Positions 23,573-35,529 of a stretch of 64,000 bases of DNA are shown here, piece by piece. The position numbers were made by a program, and so were the translations under genes. This DNA comes from Bryoerythrophyllum caledonicum (lineage: Eukaryota > Streptophyta > Bryopsida > Pottiales > Pottiaceae). The stretch spans positions 11,600,187-11,664,186 of the forward strand of contig OZ020525.1 of the NCBI GenBank assembly GCA_963971425.1, written 5' to 3'. The notes under the pieces are model-generated. The model did no database searches, had not been told where the DNA came from, and worked only from the letters and a program-made list of their open reading frames with translations. How positions within the stretch are numbered: position 1 is the stretch's first letter; each line of letters opens with the position of its first letter.

Positions 23573-24065
23573 TCCAACACAGGAATTGGAGCTGAAGGGG
23601 AATAAAAAAACCTGGTGGTTTGTTCACAATCCGCAAGCCCCGACGCCAAGCTCCGACTCCAACCTCCGACCTCAAGCTCTGATGCCAAGCTCCGACCTGC
23701 AGCTCTGACTCCAAGTTCCGAGGAGACGACGGTAAAAAAAAAGTGGGGACGGTGGGAGTGAAGAGATAGGTGAAACTTAGAGCTGGAAGGTGAAAAAATT
23801 TGCACGCGAAACTCTCTCATAGGCTTCTCTTCACCTCCGGAGCAAGAGAGACCACCGTGCGAACCATTCACAAGATAAGTATATTTGCTTGCGGGGGCGT
23901 CAGAGAAAGCCACTCTCATCTAGCCACGTTCGCAGCTGGTGGAGAAAGTTTCTCATTCTCACGCACTGTGACTACCCCTAGTAAGTTCTCTGTCTATAAA
24001 GACAAACTCCGGTTACAGAAATCATTTGCAAGTCCGGGACCCCACTTTCTGGGATCTCAATAAAT

Positions 24066-24302
24066 TGGTTGCTTGAGCCATTGGAGGAGGGGGTTGGGGT
24101 AAATCCTAGCCCCTATCTTATTTTTGGATGATGATATATTTATAGCAACAAGGGCCTCCAAGAGTACGTTGGAGCCGCAAGCCACAAATGTGCCAAAAAA
24201 TTCTTCACAAAGCCATTAGACCCCCTACAATGAGAGGGCCATACAAATGAGAGGGTGCCATTAAATCAAGGGCCCACCTCCCCGAAATGGCTTGAGCAAC
24301 CA
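24066..24302. mobile_element. Foldback MITE candidate
   Basis: Terminal inverted repeats of about 27 bp: the left end begins TGGTTGCTTGAGCCATTGG and the right end (reverse complement) TGGTTGCTCAAGCCATTTC. The interior has no coding sequence. I could not define a clean target duplication, so the superfamily is open. Confidence 0.5.
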
Positions 24303-24309
24303 CAATATT

Positions 24310-25640
24310 GCTTTTTGGGTTGTTTGGAGACATCATGTCGGACCCACAAATGGTATATTGTACTACTGTTGCAATGACTTGCCCTGCAAACATGAGTGCG
24401 TATGGGGCTCCGTTGGGCCCCAATCCGCCATAGTCGGACTCATCTCCGCACCCACCTTGCCCCGACGTAAACTGGCCAAAAACTCATGGGGTTCACAACC
24501 TCCTCTCTTCACAAGGGGTAAAGCATTATATAATTTACTTTTTGTAACTTTCATGTAATTGTTCGTAACTTTTCAGGTACATTTCATAACTATTCAAGTA
24601 CCTTTAAGTCCCCTTGAGTTGCAAGTCTGAGCATCAACGCCCCCATGGGGCTGCGGATGGAGGCTTCATGTGCTCAGACCAACTTTCAAGGTGCACGCAC
24701 TCCGCACTTGAAGTCTGCAACGAATCACGATCACAAAGGCAATTACAATCGAATGAGGTGAACACAGCCGCGAAACACAATTGAATTTCTATTGTTGAAA
24801 TTTGGTTCTCGTCGCTGTTCAAGCCAGGGTCTATTATTGCTTCATGAAGAACAGTAGAAACCAGGAACATTGTGAAAAAGAGGAATAGTAATTTAATGAT
24901 AAAAAGCGTTACTTTAAAAATATCTACTGTGACAGAAAAGAAATTGCAGCTCGAGGTGCTCGGCGCAATCAGCGCGTTTACCTTGATCCCATAAATTTGG
25001 CACTCTTTACAACTTTGCGTGCATTGCGCGGCGGCGCGAGTCGCCATCGATGTGCCCCACTACAGTACTGAGTACGCTCGGAATTCTACGTTTTCAGTTC
25101 GGTTACTACTTATGATAACACCGCTGCAAGTTCTAGGGTTTACAATTAGTGTTGGGAACACTAAACATCACTTTTAGTGTACATGCCCTTGTAATTTTCT
25201 TACTCCCAACACAACCTTAAAAGAGATTCCACAGTAGCTACATTAGAGTGGCATCTTTCTTTTTCTAAAACGGACTGCGCTTTATTTGTCATACAAAGAA
25301 AAAGTGTCGTAAATATAGACTCAGACAAGTGTCCTTACAAGTCGGGTACAAGAACAACCCAGGATCAATTGCAACAATCATTAAATTAACAAATTGAGGA
25401 AAAAATAGACCAGTAGTTTGACACTCTGTTCTACCAAGTTGTATACATCCAGGAACCGCGTCCCACCTCGCTCTGAGTTGACTTCACGTCTCAACACAAG
25501 CATCGACTTCTAGCCTTGTGTAATTCACACATAAGAATTCCGTAATTGCCCTACAACTGTAATCATAGCAAAAACATGCTAAAAATAAATGAACTGATGG
25601 CGTCTTGTAGGATTCGCTTAACTGATTTACTCGAACGTTC
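24310..25640. other. Intergenic, 3' of HDS
   Basis: No gene is supported. A minus-strand 137-codon frame (24634-25047) has one hydrophobic stretch but no recognisable family, and I do not call it. Confidence 0.4.
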
Positions 25641-25644
25641 TCAC

Positions 25645-28600
25645 TTAATTATCAACTGGTTCTGGATCTACCCAACGACCATGCTCCTTGATCAGGGAAA
25701 TGAGTTCATTGGTAGCTTTCTCCATGGCGATGCCTCTTCTAACCACTTCCTGCAGATTTAAACGGTTTATCCAGTCATGAGCTCAACGGAGTGATAAGCA
25801 TTTCATGACGAGCGCAACGAAATCGAAAAATGTAGCAACGAAATCGGGAAATGTAGGAACGAAAGATCTACCTTGCCGACATAGAGATCAATTTTTCCCG
25901 GAGCGCCACCCACGTATCCAAAGTCAGCATCTGCCATTTCTCCAGGACCATTCACAATGCAACCCATGATTGCAATCTGCGGAAGAAGATCGCAACAATT
26001 CTGGTCAGGAAATATAATTATGAAGTCGGACCTCAAGTGCTTGTGATTGAAGAAACTTCACGACACGGAGCTAATCTGTCGATGATAGAAATAAGTTCAT
26101 GTAATGACAAGATCACGGTGTGTGGAGATGACATACCGAGACACCAGGCAGGTGGTCTGTCTTCTCCCTGATTTCTGCACTGACGTCCTGAAGATCAAAG
26201 AGCGTCCTCCCGCAAGATGGGCATGACACGTATTCCTGAGCCCCCATTGAAAAAAACAATTAGAAGGATTGGCCGCAGTCACGGAAATATTTATATTGCT
26301 GAGAACACAGCACCAAGAAGCTGAACAATTTCCACTATTTAGAAGGCAAGCATGACATTCAGTAGTAAATATCCCAATATTCTGAGGATTAATGGCAGTC
26401 CTGGGTATCTTCATTTGTGTTACATAGCTGCAGCTTCAACTGATTGCCTAGCTTGACCAAACCATAGTCTTAAACGGTACACATGCACGATTTGGAACGT
26501 AGGCGTTCAGATATTATAAAACTGCCCCAGAGAAAACTCGAGCTTCTACTATCCTTTCAGAAGTAAGAAACAAGAAGCTCAAAACTCACAGTCTTTGTAT
26601 TCCGCATACGGCATCCCTGAAGCATGCCAAATGACGTATTCCTCAGGAACTCGAAGTCCTGATTGGCAGCCTCCAGTAAGACTCCATCTCCCAGGCCATC
26701 CACAAGCATAGCGCCGGCTTCACTGCCTGCCTTGATAACCAAATCGTCTCTGCAAAATTTCAATTTTTTATTAAAAACAATCTTCTAATTCAAAATTCTT
26801 CAACTTTAAAAGCGTCATCTCGAGCTTAATTATATTGCTGCAATTCAGGAGTAGAACTAAGACTATCTATAATCTAGTTACAGTAGTCTTTTCACACATA
26901 CGCTATCCGAAATACCTGTCAGTGTTCGCAGGGAATTGAAGGTGATGAATAACTGGGAAGTTCAGCTCATTCGTCTGCAGATATTCAAACAACCTGCACA
27001 GGACCGACAAAAGTTGATGTCAAAAAACAATTTCAAGCCTTGAATTAACCCACAAACTAATATGCTTCGGACTAAAACCAACAGTTTGCAATAAAAGACC
27101 AAGTTACACACTATAAAAAAGGAACCGCACAGAAGGACGCGGTCAAAATATCCTGGGGGAGATACCTACCTCCGTGAGGCTTGCACACGGCTTGCCTTCT
27201 CATCACCTTCTGGTAGATATTGCAGCAACATGATAAGATCCAAATCTTTCAGCATTTCAAGTCTCTCTTCAGGTTCATCTCCACGAAGGGTAACAGCAAG
27301 ACGAGTGCCTGAAAACATGCACTACACCCGTTAAGATACAAAAGTACAAAGATTTGCATGAACTAAAACTTGTTACTCCTTTCTCGTCCTGATATTGATC
27401 ATGAGTCTTGGCCTCATAAGTATGGTCATGAGGTGATCGACATGACATTGACAATAAAGCATGTGCATTAAACAAACTACGCATTGTACCTGCAGGCAGC
27501 TCTTTGTGGGCTCCAGAGGAAATTTCATCAAGGGAAGCGAGAGCCATAGCATGTGGAAGTGGATTAGCAAGCTGCTCAGCTACGGGAGCCAGCACTCCTA
27601 TACCAACGTCCGTCAATCTCTTCACTGCCAGTCTCTGCATTATGGGCAGACCATTAAGCAAGTCAGAGGATGCCGATAGAGAGGAGCATAGTCAGCAAAG
27701 CCGGCAACACTCGGATAGCCAACTGCGCTACAGACTATCTAAACGGATGCAATGATCATAAACGAAAAGCTGATTCACTGACCGATGCTTTATCTCCCAC
27801 AGCTGGCAGTTTATTCAAGAGTATCGTGTCAACGGTAGCCAAATCCTGCACTCAGCAGATGAAGACGGTTTCAGCACCCGGTTTCGTACCAAAAAGTAAG
27901 TGGCTCATAAATTTGACTGTACATAAGTTTTCCGCATCGAAAGCCATGTGCATAAATTTGAGCATGGAATGAGCGTACTAAGGCAAAAGCAAAGATGTCA
28001 AGTCGGCATCTCACTCGAGCAGAATAAGATAGATAACACTCTTATACCATGTACCTTTTAACCTGGGAAAAAAACCAGTGACATTACTCTCATATTCAAA
28101 GGCTGCACATACGTTACATAGAATTACCTTGTAAGGCATACCAATGATCAGCTTCGTAGCCAGGTTTCTGTATAGGGTTTCTGGATTCTGCACACAGCAA
28201 GAACCGCTAGAGTTAGGGACATAAAGAGTCATGCCTCTGAAAAACCATTTCACATGAGAGGAGATGTGCATCAACACAACCGTAACGAGGCGATCTATCA
28301 ACGCCCTGAAACTTGGAATCCCCCCCATAACATTTCTGAACCAATCGATATTTCCATCTCAAAAAATGTGGACGCTCTTGTAAATATACAATTTCAAGGC
28401 ATGTTACCTTCAATTGGTCCAACGTCACTGACATCAAAACGGACCCATCACGGTGCAGCACGTTTCTGTAGTCTACCAACTCCCCCTGTCCAGTGTCAAC
28501 ATCAGATTGCTAGTAAATAGAAGTTCCATCTCCGATACGGAAACCAACTTTTGGATAGCAAGACATTGAAACTCACGCTTTGCAACTAAAAAAGTAAAGT

Positions 28601-31600
28601 CGCACCACTGTGCAGCACATGAGACAAAACAAACTTAGGGGCTAATACATAAGAACCAACATGGCAGCACTGCACTTGCGAGATAATACAGTCAATCATG
28701 ACATCTACACGTATTATCTGACCCTGGGCGACTATACCTGCGAGTACTGCCATCTTTCTATCAGTACTAATAATCAGTCAGTACTTGCACGAGGCATAAA
28801 CTAACCTCTTTTTGCAGTGGAAGTTGACCAGTCCGCCGTTGAAAGTCAAAGTAACGCCTGTTCTTCTCTTGGAATTCAGCCTGAAAATTACACACATAGC
28901 AGTTCATCATTAACCTTTTCAACCAGAATTCTACACTATATAACTAATGAGGAATACATGGCACCAAAACACAAAACGCTCCACCTCTATGAGCAAAAAT
29001 CAGCTTTCGGACGATTTTTAATGTTCAGGTTAAAATCGGCCACCTGATTTCCATAATAAGAATATAACTTGTGAATGATTGACGTGTTTAATGAGAAGGT
29101 AAAAATTACCCGCAGAACTTCATTGCACTCAATTCTCAGACACATTAATAAGATACATGCGGGTGCAGACTCACCACTCCTTTCTGCTCGGCAGATATCT
29201 TCATGCCAAGCTTAGCAAGTTTTGTGCAAGGGTCAATTTCCTCTTCAGGAGCTTCAGTCAATGAAACACGAATAGTGTCACCAAGACCATCCTGCAGGCA
29301 AATCATATGTCAATGATCACTGAAGGAAAACACGTCCAGTCTATACATTGAAAAACAGTCGAGACCAGATCGGAATTCTAGATTGCATGCAGAGACTATA
29401 TCCCAAGGTTGGACCTGCATTACCTTAACAGACATGCGGAAAATGTTTATCATAAGGACAAAAATCGAACCTGGAGTAATGCACCAATACCGATCGCTGA
29501 CTTCATGCGACCATCTTCTCCCTCTCCAGCCTCAGTAACACCAAGATGCAATGGATAGTCCCAGTCATTCAAATACATCTCCGACACAAGAAGCCTGTAT
29601 GCTTGCACCATTACTACTGGGTTGCTTGCTTTCATAGAAAAGACGAAATTGTGGAAGTCAAGTTTGCGGCATATCCTTGCAAACTCAAAGGCTGACTCTA
29701 CCTGCGGAAGCCATATTTAAAGCGTTGTTGATTAAGGATAATAAATAACGTTGTGAACTTCCTACAAAAACTTAAATAAAATCAAATAAGCCCAGAAATT
29801 TTATTTGGAAACATATTATTCTCGTAAGCTCATCTTCCGAATGGCAGCAGCGTTTACAAGATGAATCATAATTATATTCTAAAAGAAGATCATACATAAA
29901 TGTTAAACTATACAATATAAGATACACTCTCGAACTTTTAAAAGGAAAACAAATGACTAACAACAACCCATGACAGCACAAAGTGAGGCAAAATTCAATC
30001 CAAAGGAACTCCGAAAATTACCATGCCTCTTGGAGAGTCACCATAGTAGCTCATGATGCGATCGGATAAACTTCCATGGTTTGTCCCTATGCGCATGGCT
30101 CTTCCATACTTCTTGCACTTCTCTACTAATGGAGTAAACACCTGGTTCACGTAAACCCCATTCAACGTCATTAGCCACCACCAAAGCTATTTTACATTCA
30201 CCTCTTCACAATTAAAAAAACAAAAAAACTTGGTCTCTACAAACCTCTTCGATGTGCCGCAGTTCATCCTGGTAGTCAGCTTCTGTGTACTCCAACTTCT
30301 CAAACTGGGCGCGCCGATCAGCTGCATGACATTAAAGAGTCCATTACGATTAGGTTTACTTAATCAGGAAAAAAGCTGCCATGTAGACGCCGAGTATGAC
30401 AAAACAGACACTGCATATAAAGGAAGAATTGATAAGCCGCATCGTGCAAACAAGAACAAGCTCGGTGTATAAATAATACGGTGAACAAGGGGCGAATGTG
30501 CTCACCAAAGTTGCCAGGGTTGATACGAATCTTGTCAAAGCACTCGGCAACTCTCATTGCGATTGGTGGCGCAAAGTGAATGTCAGCAACCAGAGGTATA
30601 TTGTACCTGTAACCCTCAACAAGGTGAATGCTGAGTTAGGGAACAGATTTATGGACTCTAATATCAGAAGCAACAGCCTCAGCACAAGACCATCACCAGA
30701 TAAAATGCTTCACAGACACTAATTTTTTTGCTAACAGAAATTAAACCGCCGAGGACAAAGAGGGCAGGGTAGTACCCTTTCTGCACAAGAGTGTTCTTGA
30801 TATCATAGCAAGCATCAGCCTCTCTCTTCCCTTGAACCGTGATCCGCACGATATCACAACCTCTATCTGCAATCCTCATCACCTGGGAGGCCCACGACCA
30901 AACAGATGTCACGTTACGGCACGTTGTCAACTTGAACTACATCTCGCTCAAGACAAACTATTAGGTCAGGTCCATTGAAAGACGTAAAGGACAAACGATG
31001 AACACCTGCTCCACAGTGCCTTGGACATCCTTCGTGTCCGTGGTGGTCATGGTTTGCACTCGAATGGGATGCTCACTGCCCACAGTTACACCGCCAACAT
31101 TCACGGTCCTCGTCTTCCTCCTTATCGGTGTGTATATTGATTCACAGTACTTCTGCCGAGGCACTGCTTACATGCAACAATTCCACCACAACCGATTAGA
31201 ATACTCCAACAATAGAGACTAAGTAGGGAAAAGCAATCATGATCTCGCCGGAATTTTTTTTAAAAGCCAACACCTTTCGCACAAGTTCCAAAAAAAATTC
31301 CGGCATCTCCTAGTCTTGCCACCCCCGGAATTAACTGCAAACGATATCGCGATCCTCAACGACTTCCATTTAATAATGAAGGAACTTTGCAAAAATATCT
31401 ATAAAAAATTACTCCCCGAAAATATCTGCATTGCTCTCTTATCGTTCCTAGATGTAAACATCAAACCTAAGAAAAAACTTCAGCAAAACTAAGCCGGATC
31501 ACTCGGCAGTAAATGTACGCAAGAACGCGTTCAATCCCGACAAATTCGACACTTTCGGAATTCCCTGACAAAGAATTCTATAAACCCCCCATTACATTGC

Positions 31601-32028
31601 AAAGACAACGACAACGCAGATTAAGTCTCTTTCCTGAAATTAATTTGAGCAAGAATTAAGCAGCCAACGACAGGAATGTCGCAGCGAAACTACTTCAAAC
31701 TAGGACGCAAAAGTTGGTCACGAATTAAAAAAAAGCAGAGTGCGACAATGCGGCTAGAAAACAATGCGCGCAGGACGAAAATCAAATCACCTAAAAGCTG
31801 GCTGCCTTGAGACGCAGGCTCCATCTCCACGACCTCGGACGGCGCCATACTGCGCACCCCCGCGACGCGCACCCGCTGTCCCCTCGACAGCCGCTTCTTC
31901 TTCGCCTTCAATTCCACCGCCATAGCCTGCTGCAAACTACCCCGGGGCGAGAGAGAATCCGTCTTCCGCAAGCCCGAAAACGAGCTCGCAATACCAGCAG
32001 CAGCCATGGCAACGTTCGTCGCCGCCAT
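25645..32028 (-). CDS. HDS: 4-hydroxy-3-methylbut-2-enyl diphosphate synthase, plastid (HDS/IspG)
   Basis: Nineteen phase-consistent GT-AG exons give 751 residues: 32028-31791, 31163-31006, 30882-30776, 30606-30506, 30321-30245, 30141-30022, 29701-29471, 29291-29175, 28880-28806, 28485-28408, 28187-28128, 27845-27783, 27634-27490, 27308-27170, 26993-26916, 26749-26590, 26235-26137, 25976-25872, 25749-25645. HDS converts methylerythritol cyclodiphosphate to HMBPP in the plastid MEP isoprenoid pathway. Residues 1-75 look like a chloroplast transit peptide (Ala/Ser/Arg-rich). The TIM-barrel ([46 protein letters not shown]) is followed by the plant-specific insertion and the iron-sulfur domain. 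Its ligands C654 and C657 (CPSCGRT), C688 and E695 (GCIVNGPGE) are all present. Length and exon number match Arabidopsis HDS closely. It looks intact. Confidence 0.96.
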
Positions 32029-32690
32029 CGCTCCAAATCTTCCTCACCTCGCCTATCTCCCTCCGTCAACCAAATTACATTTAGAAAAGCACTGAACTAT
32101 CAGAAACCTAAGACACAGCCAAAAGATAAAGCTCGGAGCAGCGGTTTTAAACAAACGCCGGCCCGGCGGACGATTCTTTCCCCGAGACGACGATGGAGAA
32201 TAGAAAGCACACAAGAATGTGACGACAACCTCATCAGGTGACAATCACGAACAACGGAGAATCTGCACCAGGAGTACATTTTCTGTTGTACATGTACGAC
32301 TAAGGTAGATAATTTTGGTGGAACAGCCGACGAAGACGACGAGGAGGATAAAGAGACCTTAAACCGGTATTCTCCTAGGAGAGTGTACAATTGAGGTTGA
32401 GGAATTTATTTATTTGTAGATGGAGGTGAGCGGTTTTTGGATCTCCGTGGAATGGGAGGTCTCGGTCAGCGAAAGTACATGGCGATGACGATAGTCGGAG
32501 ATCCCGGGGCGATCCGAATAGGACCGAGTGCGCTGGTACTGTATCCGGGTATTCTGGGCCGTTTTATCCGGTTCCCTGCCTGCCCGGGTATCTCGTCGCT
32601 CTAATATGGTAAAGAATTCATGGGGCCATGTACATGCCCAGGGCGAACTGACCCCCTCGTTGGGCGAGGCCGACGGACGGAGGGTCAGTC
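32029..32690 (-). promoter_or_regulatory. HDS upstream region between gene and giant element
   Basis: About 660 bp separate the HDS start from the end of the 15-kb element, and this must contain the HDS promoter and 5' UTR. Just before the element, 32647-32689 forms an inverted pair (ACTGACCC ... GGGTCAGT). I see no obvious TATA box. Confidence 0.4.
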
Positions 32691-32870
32691 GTATGGAATG
32701 CCAAAAAGGCTAGGAATTGACATTTCTTGGTACCCTGGGGAAGATTCCCGTTACCCCCGGTAACATTCTCTATACCCTGGGAAAGATTCTCCACCCAGGC
32801 TATATTAGCAGGATAGTTTCTTCGACCGGGTATCAACCTGTATTCATACGAGACTGGTTGTATTTTGTAT
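32691..32870 (+). repeat. Left terminal inverted repeat of the 15-kb element
   Basis: Starts GTATGGAATGCC and includes about three 21-bp motif units (ACCCTGGGGAAGATTCCC and similar). It matches 47440-47713 inverted, including the inner block ending near TGTATTCATACG. Confidence 0.8.
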
Positions 32871-32939
32871 GAATTTTTTTTTCCTGCCCGATGATCCATC
32901 TTGACCGCCGATCAAGATTAATCGTGTCCATCCGATTTT

Positions 32940-33480
32940 GATCTCGAGCTTGAGGAATTGGAGGAGTCGTCGTCGTGCGATTCCGTTTTTGTTTTGTTTC
33001 AAACGTCCTCAAGAAATCGGCGAAGGGGCGAAGATTGCAGGAAATGGTGAAAGCTCATGCACATCATTGAGGTAAGTTTCTATTGGCTTCGTTTCCAGTC
33101 CAGACGTTGCAGCAACGAAGTCCTAATTTAACAATCAGATTCATCACAAATCAAGAGAGTCTGGAAAACATTTCTCAAAAACTCTTTGACTTTGCTTCCA
33201 TGGTCTCAAACCCTAAGCTGTTCATTTCCCGCTTGCAGGTGTGATGACTTGAAACCTTTAGTTAGGGTTTGATCTCGACCTTGGGAAATTGGGAGAGTTG
33301 TCCTCGTGCAATTCCGTTTCCGTTTTGTTTCACACATCCTCAAGAAATCGGCGAAGCGGCGAAAATCTCTGGAAATGCTGAAAGCTCATGCACTTCATTG
33401 AGGTAAGTTTCTATGGCTTGTACGAGTGCAACTTTGGCTTCTTTTCCAGTCCAGACGTTGCATCAACGAAGTCCTTATTT
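32940..33480 (+). repeat. Tandem duplication (about 330 bp) upstream of the integrase gene
   Basis: The segment starting at TTTGATCTCGAGCTTG (about 32937) recurs about 330 bp on, with shared blocks CAAGAAATCGGCGAAG, CTCATGCAC.TCATTGAGG and CCAGTCCAGACGTTGCA. Each copy carries a potential splice donor (GAGGTAAGTTTC), so it probably duplicates a promoter or first non-coding exon. Confidence 0.7.
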
Positions 33481-33581
33481 TACAATCAAATTCTTGTACT
33501 TTTGCTTCAGGTTCCCTGTTATTTGTAAATCTTATATTACATTTTGCTTACCTGCTCAGGAACTACACACTGTTTGCAACT

Positions 33582-35436
33582 ATGGAAGGCACGGAGTTGC
33601 CAATAGATTTGGTGAACTATGTTCAGAGTATGTTGAGTGAAAGAGTTCCACTGAAAAGCATTGCTACAGCATTGAATATCTCAGATCCAAGGAGGTTGAA
33701 GAGGCTCATGAGTAAGGTCATAGGTAGAGATTTCAGGGTGTACGATCAGTTCACAATCGAAGAGCTCTCCAGCAGAATCCAAGCTCTCCTTCCTGTTCGG
33801 GAGCATGGAGCCAATTGGGGTATTCTCCATGTCAAAGCTGCCTTGGGACGATTACATATGAGACCTCCAAGAAGGAACATTGCAAGAGCATTGCAAGTAT
33901 TGTCAGGTATGTTTGTTTCTTTACTACTATTGTTGGTTAAATTTGTAGGTGAATTCTTGCCCATGGTATAGGGAATATTAACCAGGGTATAGGGAATATT
34001 ATCCAGGGTATAGGAAATATTATCCAGGGTATAGGGAATATTACCCAGGGTATAGAGAATGTAATCCAGGGTATAGGGAATATTACCCAGGGTATAGAAA
34101 ATTTACAGGTGAATTCTACAGAAGCTCATTATGAAAGGAGGCGTTTGGGGCTGCCATTAACTCGGCGACAATACAATGTCACAATGCCTATGGCATTGTG
34201 GCATATTGATTGTGAGTTCAATTTACATTATCAAGTTTATGTTTAAATCCAAAATGCACACTATGTGATGATCAGCCAATTGTCTTTCATGTTATGCCTT
34301 TTGTTATTTTAAATTTTAAAAAAAAGTTGTGCAGCATACGACAAACTTGCCATGTACGTCTTGCGCATTCACGGATGTATTGATGGTGCATCACACTACG
34401 TACTCTACGCAAGAGATGCTGCAGATAAGACTCAAGAAACCATTTTTGAGCCTTTCAGAGCAGCTGTAGAGCGGTTTGGTACCCCTCTACGAGTACGGTC
34501 AGATTTTGCTGCAGAACATGTACTCATTCGTGAATACATGGAAAGGGCACGGGTGGAAACAAGGAACCCATTTCTAGTTGCTTCTTCAGTGCACAATCAG
34601 GTAAGTATTATGTTTTTTTTTAAGCATCTCATGTCTGTAATATTTTGTGTAATAACTTGATCTCTATTGCGCACTGTGTGTGCAGAGAATTGAACATTGG
34701 TGGCGACATCTATGGGAGAAAGTAATCTCGTACTACAAGAATGCTATCAAAGAAATGGTTACTGCAGGTCTCTTCATTCCAGATGAGCCTTACCAGAGGG
34801 CGTCATTCGTAGCTGTATTTCTTCCAATACTACAAGAAGTGGTTGATGAGTATATTGGCGTATGGAACTCCCATCTAGTTTGCCAGATCAATGAAAATGG
34901 CAGATATCGCCCTTCCCATGTACCAGCACGTTATTTCCGTGAATTTGAGAGATTGCATAGGTGAGTTTCGTTCACTTAAATGAGTTTTTGCTTTCTCAAA
35001 CAGTTCAATCTATAACAACAGAAGTAAGATATTATTGATTTTATATTGGCTGTCTCTTTTCAAATTGGAGTCCCATGTCCCAGACATGCATATCGCTGAT
35101 GACCTTGAGCACATTGGCACTCAAGACTTAGGACCCCCTGGTCCACAGACTTGGAGGTCTCGTCGTCGAGCTCCGGAGCCAACAATATACCAAGTCCCAG
35201 AATTGCCAAGTGGGCTATCTAGCTTACGAGATTTGGCATATGCCAGAGGGAGGTTAGGGAAAGACAATTTGCAATGTTTTCATTTGCATTTTTTCTTGTC
35301 GTATTACTGTCATTTAGCTCATGAGAGTCACTTGCATGTGAACCAGGTAGATATTGTCGACCACTCCAGTGAGAGCAGAGAAGCCTATGCTCTCCTAGTA
35401 GATTTAGCCTCTAGGCATGAATCAAGTGACATCTAG
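33582..35436 (+). CDS. Integrase-core (DDE, rve-like) transposase of the 15-kb element
   Basis: Exons with matching phase: 33582-33906, 34122-34211, 34335-34600, 34686-34960; a last part lies within about 35024-35436 but its acceptor is unsure. The N-terminal region (residues 1-108) is helical with a helix-turn-helix-like SIATALNISDPRRLKRLMSK. The catalytic core follows: Asp1 in ALWHIDS (34208-34210), RIHGCIDGASHYVLY, Asp2 in VRSDFAAEH (34502-34504), then SVHNQRIEHWWR with the Glu (34692-34694). This is the integrase-core family with the SVHNQRIE signature that is repetitive in fish, cnidarian and fungal genomes. The usual GGEN after Asp2 is AAEH here. The triad is intact and no stop breaks exons 1-4. 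Intron 1 is mostly a 21-bp repeat array. Confidence 0.82.
33968..34110 (+). repeat. 21-bp motif array A (integrase intron 1)
   Basis: About seven tandem units with core GGTATAGGGAATATTA.CC. It lies entirely within the first intron of the integrase gene. The core GGGAATATTACCC is nearly palindromic. Confidence 0.85.
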
Positions 35437-35439
35437 CTC

Positions 35440-35526
35440 CACCTTGGAAATCTTTCCCAGGATCCTGGGAATCTTTTCCGGCCTCCTAGGAATCTTACCT
35501 GGCCTCCTGGGAATCTTTCCCGGGTC
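35440..35526 (+). repeat. 21-bp motif array B (3' end of integrase gene)
   Basis: About four units with core CCTGGGAATCTTTCCCGG. It starts within a few bases of the integrase stop codon, so it lies in the 3' UTR or terminator region. Confidence 0.8.
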
Positions 35527-35529
35527 TTA

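Larger units (their letters stand above)
16937..23978. mobile_element. 7.0-kb PIF/Harbinger-type DNA transposon with captured DNA
   Basis: The termini are inverted repeats of about 42 bp. The left end starts GGGATAGTCACAGTGCGTG and the right end (reverse complement) GGGGTAGTCACAGTGCGTG. They are flanked by TAGTA at 16932-16936 and 23979-23983. Inside are a transposase gene on + and a DNA-binding/coiled-coil gene on -, the two-gene organisation of PIF/Harbinger elements. PIF elements usually make a 3-bp TWA duplication, so the 5-bp match may be 3 bp plus chance. A third, inverted copy of the TIR lies at 17020-17048. The element also contains a nested MITE, a host helicase fragment and a LINE tail, and both its genes are damaged. 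It is probably non-autonomous now. Confidence 0.75.

Noticed and set aside
24634-25047. 137-codon minus-strand frame with a hydrophobic segment
   Set aside because: No family resemblance, no splice evidence, in low-complexity AT-rich DNA.
28213-30550. Several plus- and minus-strand frames within the HDS gene
   Set aside because: They run through introns or are antisense to verified HDS exons.
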